Assembly (NCBI GenBank): GCA_002682825.1
Contig: NOKP01000029.1
Coordinates: forward strand, 248,001-312,000
DNA from: Neonectria sp. B-13
Taxonomy: Eukaryota; Ascomycota; Sordariomycetes; Hypocreales; Nectriaceae
DNA: 64,000 nucleotides
Direction: 5' to 3'
Position 1 is the first letter of the stretch. Every line of letters begins with the position of its first letter. The notes under the pieces were generated by a model, which was given only the letters and a program-made list of their open reading frames with translations, ran no database searches and had not been told where the DNA came from. Below, one piece after another: positions 46,308-58,738 of this stretch. A program made the position numbers and the translations under genes.

Positions 46308-47383
46308 TCACGATTGAAAGACCCCAAACTTTCCAAGCCGTTCCTTAGGCGTCTTAGCAAAGAAGTCTCTGACAGTAACTAGCTTCACAGCAGGGTAGCG
46401 TTCATTATCGAGAGGCAACGGCAAAGTTGTTTGGCCGTTGATGGAATAGTACGTGTAGAACAGACCCAACCAGGCTGGGGCATTGTCCGGATTCTGGTCC
46501 CGTTTCTGATGCATAAGCTTGTACAGATCTTCCAAGCTTCCAAGTCGTTCGAGCCCCGGCTCTTCGCCGTAGACGGTCTGGAATTCTGCGGTGATCTCTT
46601 TGATATTGACGTGATCGCCACGGACTATGTAGTAAATCATCAGCAGGTGCCTTCTAGATACTTCTCGGGCCTTGGAATTTTTGGGAGAAGACTCGAATGA
46701 TGAACACCTGGAGGTGCCAAGAAAGTTGTCAGGAAGAACTCACATGAGAACCATCCAACTGCATCCTTGTCTACCGCCACCTCTGCGGTGAACTGGGCTG
46801 CGTTCCGATATGTTGTGAACTCCCATCGCTCATCTCCTGTGCCCCAGTACTTGAACAAGTTACGCTTGGCATCCCAGATCCCCACCCACGGCCGTTCCAA
46901 AAAGCATGCGTTCAACACGTGGACGGCTTTTAACTGTCCAGCGGCTTCCTTCTCCTCTAGGTATGCTTGCACAAGCTTCATCGGATCCTTCGGAGGGTGC
47001 TGACCAAGTTCCAGCTTGCGGAAATCCATCGACCAGTCACCAGCAATGTATCGAGGAACGCCCTCGGCGATGCAGGCATCGATGAGTAGTTTCTGGCCGT
47101 CAACCATCAGGGAGTTGGGACCGAGATAACAACAGATGGCTACGTCGGAACCACGTAGAGCGTTACGGACTGCGGCGATATCGGTCGAGGATGTAGCGTA
47201 GACGGTGAGACGGGGTTCATTCCGAAGTGACTGGGGAAGCTTGGTGGGCGTTCGACAGAGGCCATGGATGCGAACATTTGGCTTGGCCAGGAGGTATTCA
47301 GTGATGAGCTTGCCGAGACTGCCAGTGATGCCAGCGATGGCGACCGTGGTGATCGCATCAGTGGGAATGGTATGAATAGACAT
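46308..47383 (-). CDS. NmrA-like/isoflavone-reductase-type NAD(P)-binding protein
   Basis: Atypical SDR of 318 aa from exons 47383-46744 and 46624-46308. The intron is 119 nt, twice the usual length here. The dinucleotide loop is VAIAGITGSLGKLITEYLL, followed by RIHGLCRTP, whose Arg suggests NADP(H). RYIAGDWSMDF and FRGDHVNIKEI are typical NmrA/IFR-group segments. The Tyr-x3-Lys motif of classical SDRs is absent, as usual in the group. Members are redox sensors or reductases. It lies beside the catabolic cluster, but I found no palindrome in its upstream region, so membership is doubtful. Confidence 0.83.
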
Positions 47384-48175
47384 GATTGGATTTTACGTCG
47401 GAATCGAAATGCGACCTTTGGCTTTGATCACAGCAGTTATTCAGGTCAGCATGGCGTCTTAAATACGCGCTGGTTCTCTCTTGAATGAGTTGCTGGACAT
47501 TATTAATCAACTCATCACGGTTACTGGCTTACAGGTAGTTAATCCAGCGCTTAGTGTGCATAACAGGTAGGTAGATTGATATACCGGGATGGGGGCCGCG
47601 TGACGCCGGGTGACTCATTCGCCGAGAGGCTCGTCCTGTTATATCCTATCTCGGGCTGCCTCAAGCTAAAGCAACAACGGTTAGTTCCAATAAGAGAAGA
47701 CGGGATGATGAGTACTTAATCTTGGTACACGGATTGGCTGTGCTAACAGACATGAATTACCTCGAAGGTATTCATTACGCGCTGTCTGTCGCATTGCTAG
47801 CTACGGCAAGATGGAATGCGCACTCCTAATACATAGCACAACTGTGACTTATATATGACACTGTCAGTACCAGCATACTCTAAGAAAACTCCAGGAGTTC
47901 CGATCTACGTTTTGCTGCCAAAGCCGAGTAGCTTCCAATGTAGGTTTCATGTCCTCCACAACAATCATACTCAGTTTCGCCGACGACAACGGCTTCAGGT
48001 GAAAAAAACGGACATCGGCACCGCATATGCAGAAATGAGATTGAATTTAACGGATTGACTGAAGCTAGAAACTATTGCATGTTGGATGGACACTCAGTGA
48101 ACCAATCTTTGGGCAAATGAATAAACTCTGACATGGCTGTCCCAACTTACATCATAAGGTACCTATAATGGCGCA
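47384..48175. other. Intergenic region
   Basis: 792 bp holding the NmrA gene promoter and the ankyrin gene 3' flank. No supported frame, repeat or palindrome copy. Confidence 0.55.
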
Positions 48176-50118
48176 TTATTTCGCATCGAGGAACTCAGTT
48201 ATCCTCTGTTCAATGATTCCACCAGCTATCTGTGAGAGGAGTCCCAACACACTCTCGTTTTCCTCGTCAATTTTGAGATTCTGCATATGGTCAACCAATT
48301 TCTGAACCAGATCAACCTCTCCCTCTCGCACAGCTTCGAATACAGGCGTCGGTTTGTCGGGCTCTGTCATTTGACCATCGGCCCCCTTTTTGAGAAGGAG
48401 CCTGACTGCGGGAAGGTCTTGGTTCTGTATCGCTATGGCTAAGGGGGTTTGGTTGGCGTTATCCCTTGAATTGAGCTGGTCCGGTATGAGGTCGGCCAGA
48501 GAGCTGATGCGGTCCCCGCCGCCAAGTCCCGCAATCCAGTATAGGGATTTCATCGGCAGATCAGGCAATACCTTTTGAATCTCAGCTTTGGCAATTTGTG
48601 TCTTCATTTTTTCCCACTCCTTCTTTCCCGGATATTTGATCCCAATGCATTCGGTAACTATGAGCTGAGCAACGAGTGCTTCAAACCTGACCTTTGGTGC
48701 GTTCATCAAAGCTCTTGTAAGGCAAAAGTCGAGCCTCAGAGCGCCAAGAAAGGAGACTAGAATATCATTTACCGCATAGTCGGAGCTTGAACGCATCATA
48801 GGATAGCTTAGACCTTGTTGTTGCGCTTCCCTTGTGAATGCCTTGAAAACGAATAGAATCATGTTTGTCACAGTTGTGAGATACCCCATACTGTCTTTCA
48901 TCCGGTCAAAAAGCACGCGTGAAACACGGCTATGCCATAGGGTTTGCAGCCGCGCAACGCTCCTGTGCAAGCGGAGGAAATCGACTTCGGTAATATTGTC
49001 AAGGTTCTTTCTTGCCATCTCCACTATAAGGCGTTCTTCGAGGTCTCTGACCAAATAGAACTCCGCATCCGAGGACATTGCGGCTTCTTTCTCCTTCTTG
49101 GCCAAGTTTAACTCCAATTCTGGCCGCAACATTCTCTCGTGAAGATCGTCGACCTCTCCTACGAGCTCGTTCAATTTGTCTAGAAGGTGCTGAGACTTGT
49201 TGTGGAGGCCTAAAGCTTGATCACGGGTTTTATTATTCCCAGCAGCCCCTATAAGAAGGTGACGTTCGTAAGTGGTGGTGATTGACAGATCCGCCAAGAG
49301 GTCACCCTCGTCTGTCTCAAATCCTGGTTGCTCGGCCGCTCGATCTCTCTGAGAGCGCCAATTGTCGTAGAGCCCAGTCGCCTCTTGGGGAGATACCAAT
49401 GCCAAAAGCGACCGGAACAAGGAGCGCGCATTCCAAGCTCCAGACGCATCTGACGCCTTCAGGTTGAATTGCTCGCAAAAGCCAGACCAGTCATGGCTAC
49501 CTTTGGTCTCCCATGGTGGCTGCGTATCCTCTGGAACAAGCCAGTTAGAGTTGATGGACGCCGCCGTGACAATTTGAAGGTACGTTGCGAGCGAAAGGTC
49601 CTAAACTAGTTAGTATGAAAAGGTTACAGGCCTCGAATGTTGCCTACATCAACGACGGAAAGACTTTTTACAGTCATCTGTTCAGAAATACTCCGTCTCC
49701 AAAGCCGGGCGACCTCTAGGGCTCCACGCAAATCCCCCTGGTGGTGAAGGCTCGCGAGAGCTTCCCACAGCTTCAGCAGAGCTACTTCATTTTCTTTGAA
49801 ACCGTGAACGTGAAATAGGGCGAGCTGTTGGTTTAGAAATTCGAAAACCTCGCCATACATGCCACGCTCGAATAGGTGATCGGCACGCTCAGCTGTGACC
49901 TCAAACAGATGCTCGAAATTCTTCAACCCATCATCATAAGTGTCCTTGGCATCCTGGAAGAGTCCCAGTCGAGTATATCGGACGAAACAATTAAGCTCAT
50001 CCTCCACAGTGGCTGTTATCTTGAGTTTGAATTCGTCAACGGCCCTGCCGGCAATCGGGCTATCGTCGGAAGTACTAGATGCAGCCCTCGCCGCCGTCGC
50101 GCCTGTTTCTGCATCCAT
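48176..50118 (-). CDS. Ankyrin-repeat protein with long helical N-terminal region
   Basis: Not recognised as a named family; 631 aa from exons 50118-49648 and 49600-48176. Residues 60-155 are helical and tetratricopeptide-like (DELNCFVRYTRLGLFQDAKD, ALLKLWEALASLHHQGD). The middle has a coiled-coil-like stretch (HLLDKLNELVGEVDDLHERM, LAKKEKEAA). The C-terminal 100 residues contain about two ankyrin repeats (NQTPLAIAIQNQDLPAVRLL, PTPVFEAVREGEVDLVQKLV). No nucleotide-binding motif was seen, so it is not a complete NLR. Start 50118 was chosen; ATGs at 50139 and 50136 are alternatives. It is divergent from a small uncharacterised gene 440 bp away. Confidence 0.7.
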
Positions 50119-50558
50119 CTGGTCAAAAAAGAGCATCAACCAATGGCATTAAAACATTAGGAAGGATGTATTGTTCTTCGGAGAGTCGAGGAATAGAGAG
50201 CGATGCAACTTTCAAAGCGTAGCGTTATCTGACGTTGAAGGACGCCGCGTCCAAAGGCAGCCACAATGATGCGGGGCAGGCACGAGGACGTAACTCACAT
50301 ACATCATGTCAACCAACCACATAGTCTATTCACTTGTAGCCGAGGTTACACAGGTGGCTCGTTGATGCTCAATCAGTTATTAATGCCCAATGAATATGAT
50401 ATGACGCGCGACGCTCAGTATCCTGACTGAACCATTCTTAGAGCGAGAAAGAGCCACAGATCTCGGGTTAACCCAACCTCTCCAGAGCTTCATATCGTTG
50501 CACCAAACCTGTAAAGTTCTGGTGTTCCACTGAATTCATACCGCCGAATCTGTACACT
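50119..50558. promoter_or_regulatory. Divergent promoter region, ankyrin protein / uncharacterised protein
   Basis: 440 bp between divergent starts. No specific motif recognised. An upstream exon of the plus-strand gene cannot be excluded. Confidence 0.45.
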
Positions 50559-51383
50559 ATGGCCCAGTTCTGGCACCGCCGGGTCAAATCTTCGTTCTCG
50601 GGGAGTGAGAATCAACTCCGGAGGATCATGGTGGAGCTCACTCCAGTGACTCTGACGTTGACCCACCGAAATCAGGAGGATGGCTTCATCAACCCAGTCT
50701 CTCAGTGGGGTCAAATGAGCAACAGGCCAGCTTGCATACTCTATTTCGACCTTATGATCCTCGAGGAGCATCAAAGATGCAAACAGAACAGCGTGACTGT
50801 AAGCATCAGCTTCTCGGAACACGAGCAAGAGCGACCAGAGATACTGTTTGTCGTACCAAAAGATGAATTTTCGGCCAGCTCATCGGAGCTTACATATAGT
50901 CGACAATGGACCTTTGGGCCAGTTTTACCCACCACGGTTGGCGAAGTTCGAATAGGGGAAGCCAGCTCCGCCCATGAATTCAAAGGGGTCACTGATTGGA
51001 GATTTTCCGGTGTTATAGACAGCACAAACGACCTAGTTAGGTGGAAATGGACTCGTGGTGCCCATTACAAATTCGCACGAGGCTTGCCGACGATGCAGGT
51101 TGGGGTGGTAGCTAGGAACCCGGCGCAAGTATTTGATGGCACAGTCACAATAAGCATCGACAGAAAACGTTCCTACATGACTTCAACACCGGTGCAGCGC
51201 CGCATACGGTTCAAACAGTCAGGCACGCCGACGAACGATTTGGAGGAGGAGGTGAAAAAGTTTCAGGGTTTACACTGGGGACCTGTCCTGGGTCCCCGAA
51301 TGGAAACCCCTCATGAGGCAGAGCTTACAGGAGAAGTGACGGAGATATCAAATATTGGCAAGACTGGGTCGGAGATTGACTGA
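50559..51383 (+). CDS. Uncharacterised beta-rich ascomycete protein
   Basis: Uninterrupted 274-aa frame without signal peptide or membrane segment. It contains alternating beta-type segments (SVTVSISFSEHEQE, RQWTFGPVLPTTVGEVRIGEA, DWRFSGVI, NDLVRWKWTRGAHYKFARGLPTMQVGVVARNPA). The order resembles a widespread but unnamed ascomycete beta-sandwich group in which a W-x-W or WxL segment precedes a G(I/L)P motif. Function unknown. It lies 75 bp upstream of the retrotransposon, so its 3' processing may now depend on the LTR. Confidence 0.6.
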   Translation: MAQFWHRRVKSSFSGSENQLRRIMVELTPVTLTLTHRNQEDGFINPVSQWGQMSNRPACILYFDLMILEEHQRCKQNSVTVSISFSEHEQERPEILFVVPKDEFSASSSELTYSRQWTFGPVLPTTVGEVRIGEASSAHEFKGVTDWRFSGVIDSTNDLVRWKWTRGAHYKFARGLPTMQVGVVARNPAQVFDGTVTISIDRKRSYMTSTPVQRRIRFKQSGTPTNDLEEEVKKFQGLHWGPVLGPRMETPHEAELTGEVTEISNIGKTGSEID

Positions 51384-51453
51384 GCGAGAGCAGTGCAGTT
51401 GTTATTTCAAGCGGACTGTACCAAGTACGGACCGATTCTTCATTCGATCATAC

Positions 51454-51458
51454 CTGAC
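51454..51458. repeat. Target-site duplication CTGAC, left copy
   Basis: Five-base direct repeat abutting the left LTR, matched at 57252-57256. Confidence 0.8.
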
Positions 51459-51664
51459 TGTGAAGGACGGGGTCCTGTCACATCACGTGACATTGCAGCA
51501 CAGTGCTGCGGTCCCACAGTGTGTGGGACCACACTGTGCTGCAAGGGCCCTGAGGGTCGCCATTAGGGCTTCCCTTGAAAACACCAAGTAATTCAATTAC
51601 ATCAATTGAGACCCTATATTAGGATAGCTTCCTCTTGCCCCCTGTATGACGACTGTATTTCACT
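51459..51664 (+). repeat. Left LTR of the Copia element
   Basis: Begins TGTGAAGG and ends TTTCACT. It keeps a nested inverted repeat at 51495-51542: outer arms GCAGCACAGTG/CACTGTGCTGC and inner arms GGTCCCACA/TGTGGGACC. It retains several CpG sites that have changed in the right LTR. Confidence 0.9.
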
Positions 51665-54600
51665 GGTTATGAGCCTGGGCCTTGCCCTAACATACCTCAA
51701 TTCCTTGCCCTAGCTAGTATTTCTTCTTTTTACTGCTTTAAAGTATAATTCCTATGGATTTTACCTTTATGATCCTAATCTTTATTACATTATGAGTTTA
51801 GCTTTAAAGCCCTTATATCCCTTCTTCTACCTTTCTTTAGCATTGGCTTTGCTCTATGAGCAGCCTTAGCTTCTATAGCCTTACTAGTCCTATTCCTTTG
51901 AACTCTCTTAACTATAGCTTTGCTCTATAAGCAGCCTAACCCTCTATAGCCTTACTTCTTTTATCTCCTTTAAGTACCTTTATCTTAGCTTTACTCTATA
52001 AGTAGCCCTTAGTATCCTAATTGCCTCCTTTCTAGATCCTTTAATTACTTTCTATTACTATATTAAGGTAGTCTTCTTTTTCTATAATCTCTATCTTTAT
52101 TATAAGAACATTAGGACTATAATTTTATGCTTAAACCTATACCTATAATAGCTTTATTTATACTTTTGTATACTCCTAATAATAGTCTTATAGATAATGT
52201 TCTAGCTAAGTATAGGTATATATATACACTAGATACCTACTATACTATAACCTCCTACTGTCTAAAGATAGGCATTGATAAGAAATAGTATTATAAGGCT
52301 ATTCATTTGACTTATTTCTTGCTTATTCTTCCTAATTCTAGCTACTTTAAGAATACAGAAAGTTAGTTTTTATAGAACTTATCTATTATAACTGCTCTTA
52401 CTACTATTGGCTATAATATAACTATCTTACTTTTGACCCTTAGTAAGGGTAAGCTTCTCAACCAGATCTAAGGCTTAGTCAAAGGAAAGGTAAAAATGAT
52501 TATTAAAGGCTTTACTTCTAGATCTTAAGCTTTCTTTACCCTTCAGTCATAATACTATAATTACAACTCCCTCTAGGAAGACTGCCTTTACTTTCAACTT
52601 TAGTCTTTAAAGTATAAGAATATTTATAATAATTCTTACTATATTATAAAGTTTACCTAGCTTCTTATACAGCTAAAGACTATAGATAGTATCCTTAATA
52701 ATAGCTAAACCTACTATCTCTTTTATAACTCTCTCTATCCTACCTTTACTAACTAGGTTAATACCTATTATAAGTTTTAGTGCTTTTCTAATAAGGTTCT
52801 TAACTATCTTACTATTAAGAATGCCTTTTAGAACTACTATAATAATGCTATCTCTTTAGACTAATGATTTAACAATGGATAACTTAACCCTTACTCTACT
52901 ATTAATAGCAATAAGAGCTCTCATTCCTCCTAAAATCAGTTATTAAAGTCCTAAGGTACTAATAATACTAAGCCTAATGCTAGGAAGTCTTCCTCTAAAG
53001 ACTCTATCAACCCCTAAAGCAGCTATCTTACGTCTAACCAGTTAGTAGAAAAGCTAAAGTAGAACCCTAACTTCAATAAGAAGTATTATAGTTATAGGAA
53101 ATAGGGTTATATCTGCCCTAACTATTATACCTTATATCCTAAGAAGTGTCTCTAGCAACCTTAAGGTAGGAATAACCCTTATAGTACTATTAACCATTAG
53201 GCTACTATTCCTACTATTATACTTCTTCCTAAAGCTTAAGGTATAGCTCCTTACTTTACCTCTTTCCTACCTAATCAGTCCTTAATAACTACATCTAGTA
53301 TAGCTCCCTATGCCTCTATTTAGGCTACTGAGTATACCTTTGGCATGGCTTGCCTTTATAAGTCTTAGAAATAGGGGGAATTATCCTTCTTATCTAAGGC
53401 TATTACTATAGATGAATTCTCTACTATAACCTTAGTATTGAAAACTATAGCTATAGACCAAAGCTCTACTATAATAACTAATAATACAATCTCTAGTGAT
53501 ATTATTTCACTTTTACCTTCTTTAGTACCCCTTCTATTAGGTCCCTCTTATAACCCTAATACCTTAAAGTCTCTAGTGACTTAGAATATCTATTATACTA
53601 ATTATAACTATAGTAAGGACTATTAGCTTTAGGATTCTAGCTCTAACTATTATATTACTAATAACTTTAAATGGTTTAAGAAAGATAAAGTATTTCCTCT
53701 TATATTATAGGGTATTATTATAATTAGTAGTAGCTCTATTAAGCCCTCCTATATTAGTACAGTTGAGCTTGCTTTTGAGCTGCCTAAATGTATAACCTCT
53801 ATAATTCTCAAGGAAGTACTTTTTATAGTAACTTTTCCTCTTAATATCTTCTCTAGCCTTAAGACCTATCTTAAGGGTAGTTTCTTCTTTAAGAACTATA
53901 TCTTTAATACTAATAGTAACCTTATGGCTATTATCTTACCTTATAGTACTAGTTTTTACCTTTCTATCAAAGGATTACCTACTCTAGTGACTATAGCTGC
54001 CATTATGGCTACTAAGGCTTAGATCTCTAATAGTAAGCTCTAGCACTACTGCTTAGCTTACATAAGTTATAACAATATCATTAGAATAGTTAGAGAGACT
54101 GTAGGCAGTCCTAAATACTTTTGCTTACCTAAGGAAAAGGTATACTGCTACTATAACTGTACTAATGTAATACATTAGACCCTAAAGATCTATTATAAAT
54201 ATATATTTCTTTTCTTTTAAAGAGTCTATATTAACCTTTGCTTTATTTCTTATACTATTAAGTCTAAGGCTACTTACTTTACCCTTATAACTAATGATAA
54301 ATCTTATTATTATTGGATTAAGACCTTCTATAGTAAGGCTAGTATTAATGCTACTCTTTACTGCCTTTTTGAATACCTTTATTGTATAATAAGTACTTAT
54401 CCTATTGAGATTCACTTTAATAATGGCTAGGAATTCAATAGTTCTAAACTTCTTGCCCTACTTAATATAGTTTATATTTATATATCTTAAATACCTAATT
54501 ATTATTATAAGTAAATAGGCTTCTATAAGTACTTTAACTATATAATCCTAGACTATATAAGAGCTACTTTTAGAGATACTATATCCCTGCCCCTTAAGTA

Positions 54601-57045
54601 TTAGGATTATATAACTAAGGCTATTATAATAATCTCTAACTATATTACTATTAAGTTCTAGGATAATAATACCTTTACTTAGAAATCCCCTTACTAAGTC
54701 TTTTAGGATTACTTTAAGCCTAATACTAATAATAAGCCTAATATCTCCTACCTTTATATACTTAACTTATATACTATTATTACTATTAAGGCTAAATCCA
54801 TTAATAAAAACAATAAGAAGGGACTTAAGCTTAACCCTTACAGTTAGGAAGGCATCTTGGTTAGCTTCTAAGGCTATTATCTCTATAAAGTCTAGAACCT
54901 GGTCAATAAGTGCATTATTATTACCTCCTACCTTATTATCTATAAGGAATGTTTGCCTTATAATAAGATAATCTATATAAGACCTTAAGGAGCTTTTTAG
55001 TATAATTAATAGGCTAAGGTTATTAATAAATTCATTAGTAAGATTATAATTATATCTTTCTAGCTTCTCTTTATATCTTCTTATTCTACTAATAAGGCTA
55101 TAACCTTTAGTAATACTAAGGAATAGTATAAAGCTATCTATAAGGAGATTAGTTAGCTTATTAAGCTTAGTACCTTTACTTTTCTTGACCCCTATAATGC
55201 TATTCTAGGCATTACTTTACTTATAGCTACCTAGGCTTTTAAATACAAGCATAATAAGCATAGTAATATAAAGTGTTATAAGGCATACATCTATGCATAA
55301 GGCTTCTAGCAGATTAAAGGCATTAACTTCTTTAAGACTAGTACTTTAACTATAATCTCTACTACTTAATATATCCTTATTACTTTAGTTATACAACTGA
55401 GCTATTCTATCTACTAAGTTAATATTATTACTACCTTCCTCTATAGCATACTTAAGGAAACCCTCTATATAAAGCAATTTCCTATGCTTTCTAACTTCAT
55501 AAGAGACCCCTGCTTTTAATACTATGTTACTAAGCTAGGCTAGGCTACCCATAAGATTATCCAGCTGAATCAGCCTCTCTATAGCCTTAAGCAGTCTACT
55601 AATACTTAGGAGAGCTGCCTTTCTAATGAGCTTACCTCTCTAGGCTTCATAAAGCTCATAAGCGACCACTCTATCTATTTCAACCCTTTGAATAGCATCA
55701 TTATAGCTGCTCATATTAATAACCTTCTTTTCTTTTCCCTACCTAAGGTTAAAGTCTCTAAAGTTATTACTAACCTTAGTAGAAAGCTTTTAGTCTCTAA
55801 CTATAGCTTTCCTACCTATTTCCTTAATATTACTATTATAGAGCTTAAAGATAGTATTAGCCTTTTATAGTAAAGCTTCATTAAAGACATTATCTATAAC
55901 CTCAACCTAGGTAGTACCTTTAAAGCCACTATGCCTATAGTCCTCAGTTACAGGGAACTAGCTATGCTTCCCTCTTTAGCCCTTCCTAATGCCACTATTC
56001 AGACTCCCTATTGTACACTAATTAAAAAGCTAAACTACCTTATTATATAGACCCAACCTAATATTACCTTTACTATAGGCTTCTAAGCATAATCCCTTTC
56101 CTAGCTAACTAATAAGCAGCTTAAAGCTATAATACAAGTACTTTATTACCTTAAAGATTACTCTAACCTAGGTATTATATACTATTATCAGACTGAAATT
56201 ATATATTAAAACCCCTTTAATCTTTTTACTTATTATAATACTAACTTTACTAGTAATTTAATAAGTACTAAGTCAATCAAAGGCTAGGTTATCTTTATAT
56301 ATAAAAACCCAGTCTCTTAGTACAATAGCCTATATAAGCATATATACAAATCTACTTAAGAAGCTAAGTATTATAGTATCTCTAAGTGCATAGAGGAAGT
56401 CCTCTGGATATATAACCTCCTTAAAAAGCTTAAGTACATTATAAGTACCCCTATTACTATCTATAATAATAATAAAGCTACTATTAAGCTTACTAAAGAT
56501 AGAGTCTTTTACCTTTATATAAAGTATATTACTATTAACTATTACTACTTTTATAGTAAGGTTAAGGCTAGTATTATTGAAATCTACTATATTAATACTA
56601 AGGAAATAACTACTAATAGCCTTACTAAGCCTCTTACCAAGGAAGGTTATATCTACTTCCTTAAGCTTCTCAAAATAGAGCACATTCTACTCCCTTATGC
56701 TTACAAGTAAGCTATTATAACCCTTACAGCTATTACAGCCCTTACAGCAACTTAGGCTCCTTTAGCCCTCATGCCTTTCTCCAGCTCTTATAGCCTAGCT
56801 TAGCCAAAGAGCTTAAATCTAATGTAAAAAGCTTAAGCTATTAATATTACTATCTTTCCTATTCTAGCTTAGTACTACTCTAACCAGTAAGATAAGGCCT
56901 CTACTACCCTCTCTTCTTTCCTGTTTTCTGCCCTTAACCCTCCAGGCCCCTTAGTCTCTTCTAGACGCTTCCTACAGTAGTTTTTGCCCTTAGAAGTGTC
57001 TGCCTATTATAGTATTTAATAGAGGGATTTTCATACAAGGGGGAG

Positions 57046-57251
57046 TATGAAGGATAGGGTCCTATCACATCATATGACATTACAGTACAGTACTGCAGTC
57101 CCATACACTGTGGGACTACACTGTGCTGCAAGGGCCCTGAGGGTTGCCATTAGGGCTTCCCTTGAAAACACTAAGTAATTCAATCACATCAATTGAGACC
57201 CTATATTGGGATAGCTTCCTCTTGCCCCCTGTGTGGCGACCGTATTTCACT
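57046..57251 (+). repeat. Right LTR of the Copia element
   Basis: Aligns base for base with the left LTR. Most differences are C/T or G/A transitions (start TATGAAGG instead of TGTGAAGG; ATATGAC for ACGTGAC). A few go the other way, so both copies were hit. Confidence 0.9.
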
Positions 57252-57256
57252 CTGAC
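57252..57256. repeat. Target-site duplication CTGAC, right copy
   Basis: Identical to 51454-51458, which marks the integration site. Confidence 0.8.
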
Positions 57257-57461
57257 ATTGTAGGGTAGTTGCATCTGGCTTGGAGAGGATGGTAGTCGCT
57301 TAGGGTAGGCTTCTATAAGCTTTCGTCCTCAATCCATGTCGCGGTGAGACTACAGAAAGAAATTATCCGAAGAGCTCTATTAATACAGTACCAGAAGATA
57401 CTTCAGTTCATTTGGCATATTCCATTGCTATGATATATATGAGGCTAGCTTGTACTCCACC

Positions 57462-58429
57462 TCAATCATCCAAAACAACAGGCTCGCCATCGATCTTCTT
57501 CCAAATATCTTCGCTCTTCAGCCTCAGCCACCATTCGTGAATAGCGGGATGGCTGGCAGCCCACTTCTTGGTAAATACCTGAGGGCTTATTAGCTAATAG
57601 GTTCTCATGTGAAAAGCGATTTGATGTTAGCAGGGTTGCCTCGGGAAACCTACAAATTGGTAGCCTCGAGAAATCGCGGCCACAACGAAGAGATCGGCAA
57701 GGGTCAGAGTATCTCCCACAAGATATTTCTTCCCTGCCAGTGCCTTTTCAACGACGCTGACCATAGCCTCGCTGTTCTTTTCCACGGAAGCAAGAATCTC
57801 CGGGGATGAAGGCGACTTGCCTATCACGGGGTTGATCCAGGCCATGATGGGAGGGAGGAGTTCGCTGTTGGCAAAAGATGCCCACCTAAAACCACTACGT
57901 TAGAATCTATATCGACCACAATGAATATGCACATGGACATGAGGCTGCTTACTTTAGTGCGGTAGCTTCTTCTTCTAGGTTTGAACCCAACAAGGTCGTG
58001 TTGGGATCCTGCTTTGCCACTGTATCCAATAATTAGCAGCCGCATCTACACAAAAGACCAGGAGAGTGGATACATACGGTATACTGAGACAGGAATGCAC
58101 TCATACAAAGTGAATCCATTGGGGCGCTCCAGAGCCGGGACTTTACCCGGGGGGAATTTCGACACTATGGTGGATAATCAGCAGCCGTAGCCAAACAGAG
58201 AACCCGGTGGAGCAGGTGCATACGGAAATCCTCGCCTACTCCGCCCTTGCTTGCGTTGACCTTGATAGGCCACGCCTCCACAAACTCGATGTCTAGTCTG
58301 GAACTCGGTTAGACTTGAGCCTGGAAGGGAAAGGTGGTTAGTGGAGATTTACTTGTTGTAATAAGCGATGTACAGGCACATCGTAGCCCGAGGGGCCTTG
58401 GGATACCAGTAAAGCTTTCCGAACGACAT
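57462..58429 (-). CDS. Glutathione S-transferase-like protein (copy 2)
   Basis: Paralogue of the GST at 28.9 kb, 217 aa from exons 58429-58353, 58297-58224, 58164-58078, 58019-57953, 57885-57654 and 57578-57462. The start MSFGKLYWYPKAPRATM, the cis-Pro segment GKVPALERPNGFTLYE, LAKQDPNTTLLGS and the C-terminal KKYLVGDTLTLADLFVVAAISRGYQFV match copy 1 closely. It has six exons against three in copy 1, so introns were lost or gained after duplication. It stops about 210 bp from the Copia element yet all splice sites are intact. A perfect palindrome lies 310 bp before its start, in the region shared with the dehydrogenase gene. Confidence 0.87.
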
Positions 58430-58738
58430 TGTGAGTATTGGAATGGGTGGTTTTAAAAAAGAAGAGGAAGAGGTTCGAGAAAGATATGTTTGGCGTCAAA
58501 GGAAGAAGAACTCTAGTTATAAAGTCGCGTTTCTTCCATTGCCGTGGTATCAACTGCCGCTTCCCGCAGATCTGAATGTTTGCACTCGGAGGAGCTCATC
58601 GATCCAAGACTCCACCCAACGGCGGACGCTTCGGCTAGTGTCGTTGCGTGTGATGAAGACGCCGAGGAAAAGTGGAACACGTCGACATGCACAGTGATAG
58701 CATGACATCACGCACCTTGACGCCTCGCATTTGGAGAT

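Larger units (their letters stand above)
51459..57251 (+). mobile_element. Ty1/Copia LTR retrotransposon, RIP-degraded, non-functional
   Basis: A 5.8-kb element with 206-bp LTRs, a primer-binding-like TGGTTATGAGCC directly after the left LTR (from 51664) and a polypurine tract AAGGGGGAG (57037-57045) before the right LTR. Recognisable relics, full of stops, run in Copia order on the plus strand: a zinc-knuckle-like block (~53080-53160), integrase core (~54180-54480), reverse transcriptase (~55300-55750) and an RNase H tail ending in NSLTKPLTKEG (~56560-56650). Integrase before reverse transcriptase defines Copia. The interior is very TA-rich, with CpA and CpG almost removed, the expected result of RIP. 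No intact frame exceeds 117 codons. Confidence 0.9.

Noticed and set aside
24781..47383. Secondary-metabolite biosynthetic cluster
   Set aside because: There is no polyketide synthase, NRPS, terpene synthase or other backbone enzyme. The enzyme set fits breakdown of a nitrogenous acid better.
46308..47383. NmrA-like gene as a firm member of the palindrome regulon
   Set aside because: No GGAGCTCC or clear variant was found in its upstream region, so only proximity supports membership.
54182..54415. 77-codon minus-strand frame and similar small frames in the AT-rich block
   Set aside because: Chance open frames in RIP-degraded sequence of the retrotransposon.
51459..57251. Gypsy-type LTR element
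   Set aside because: The integrase relic lies before the reverse-transcriptase relic, which is Copia order.
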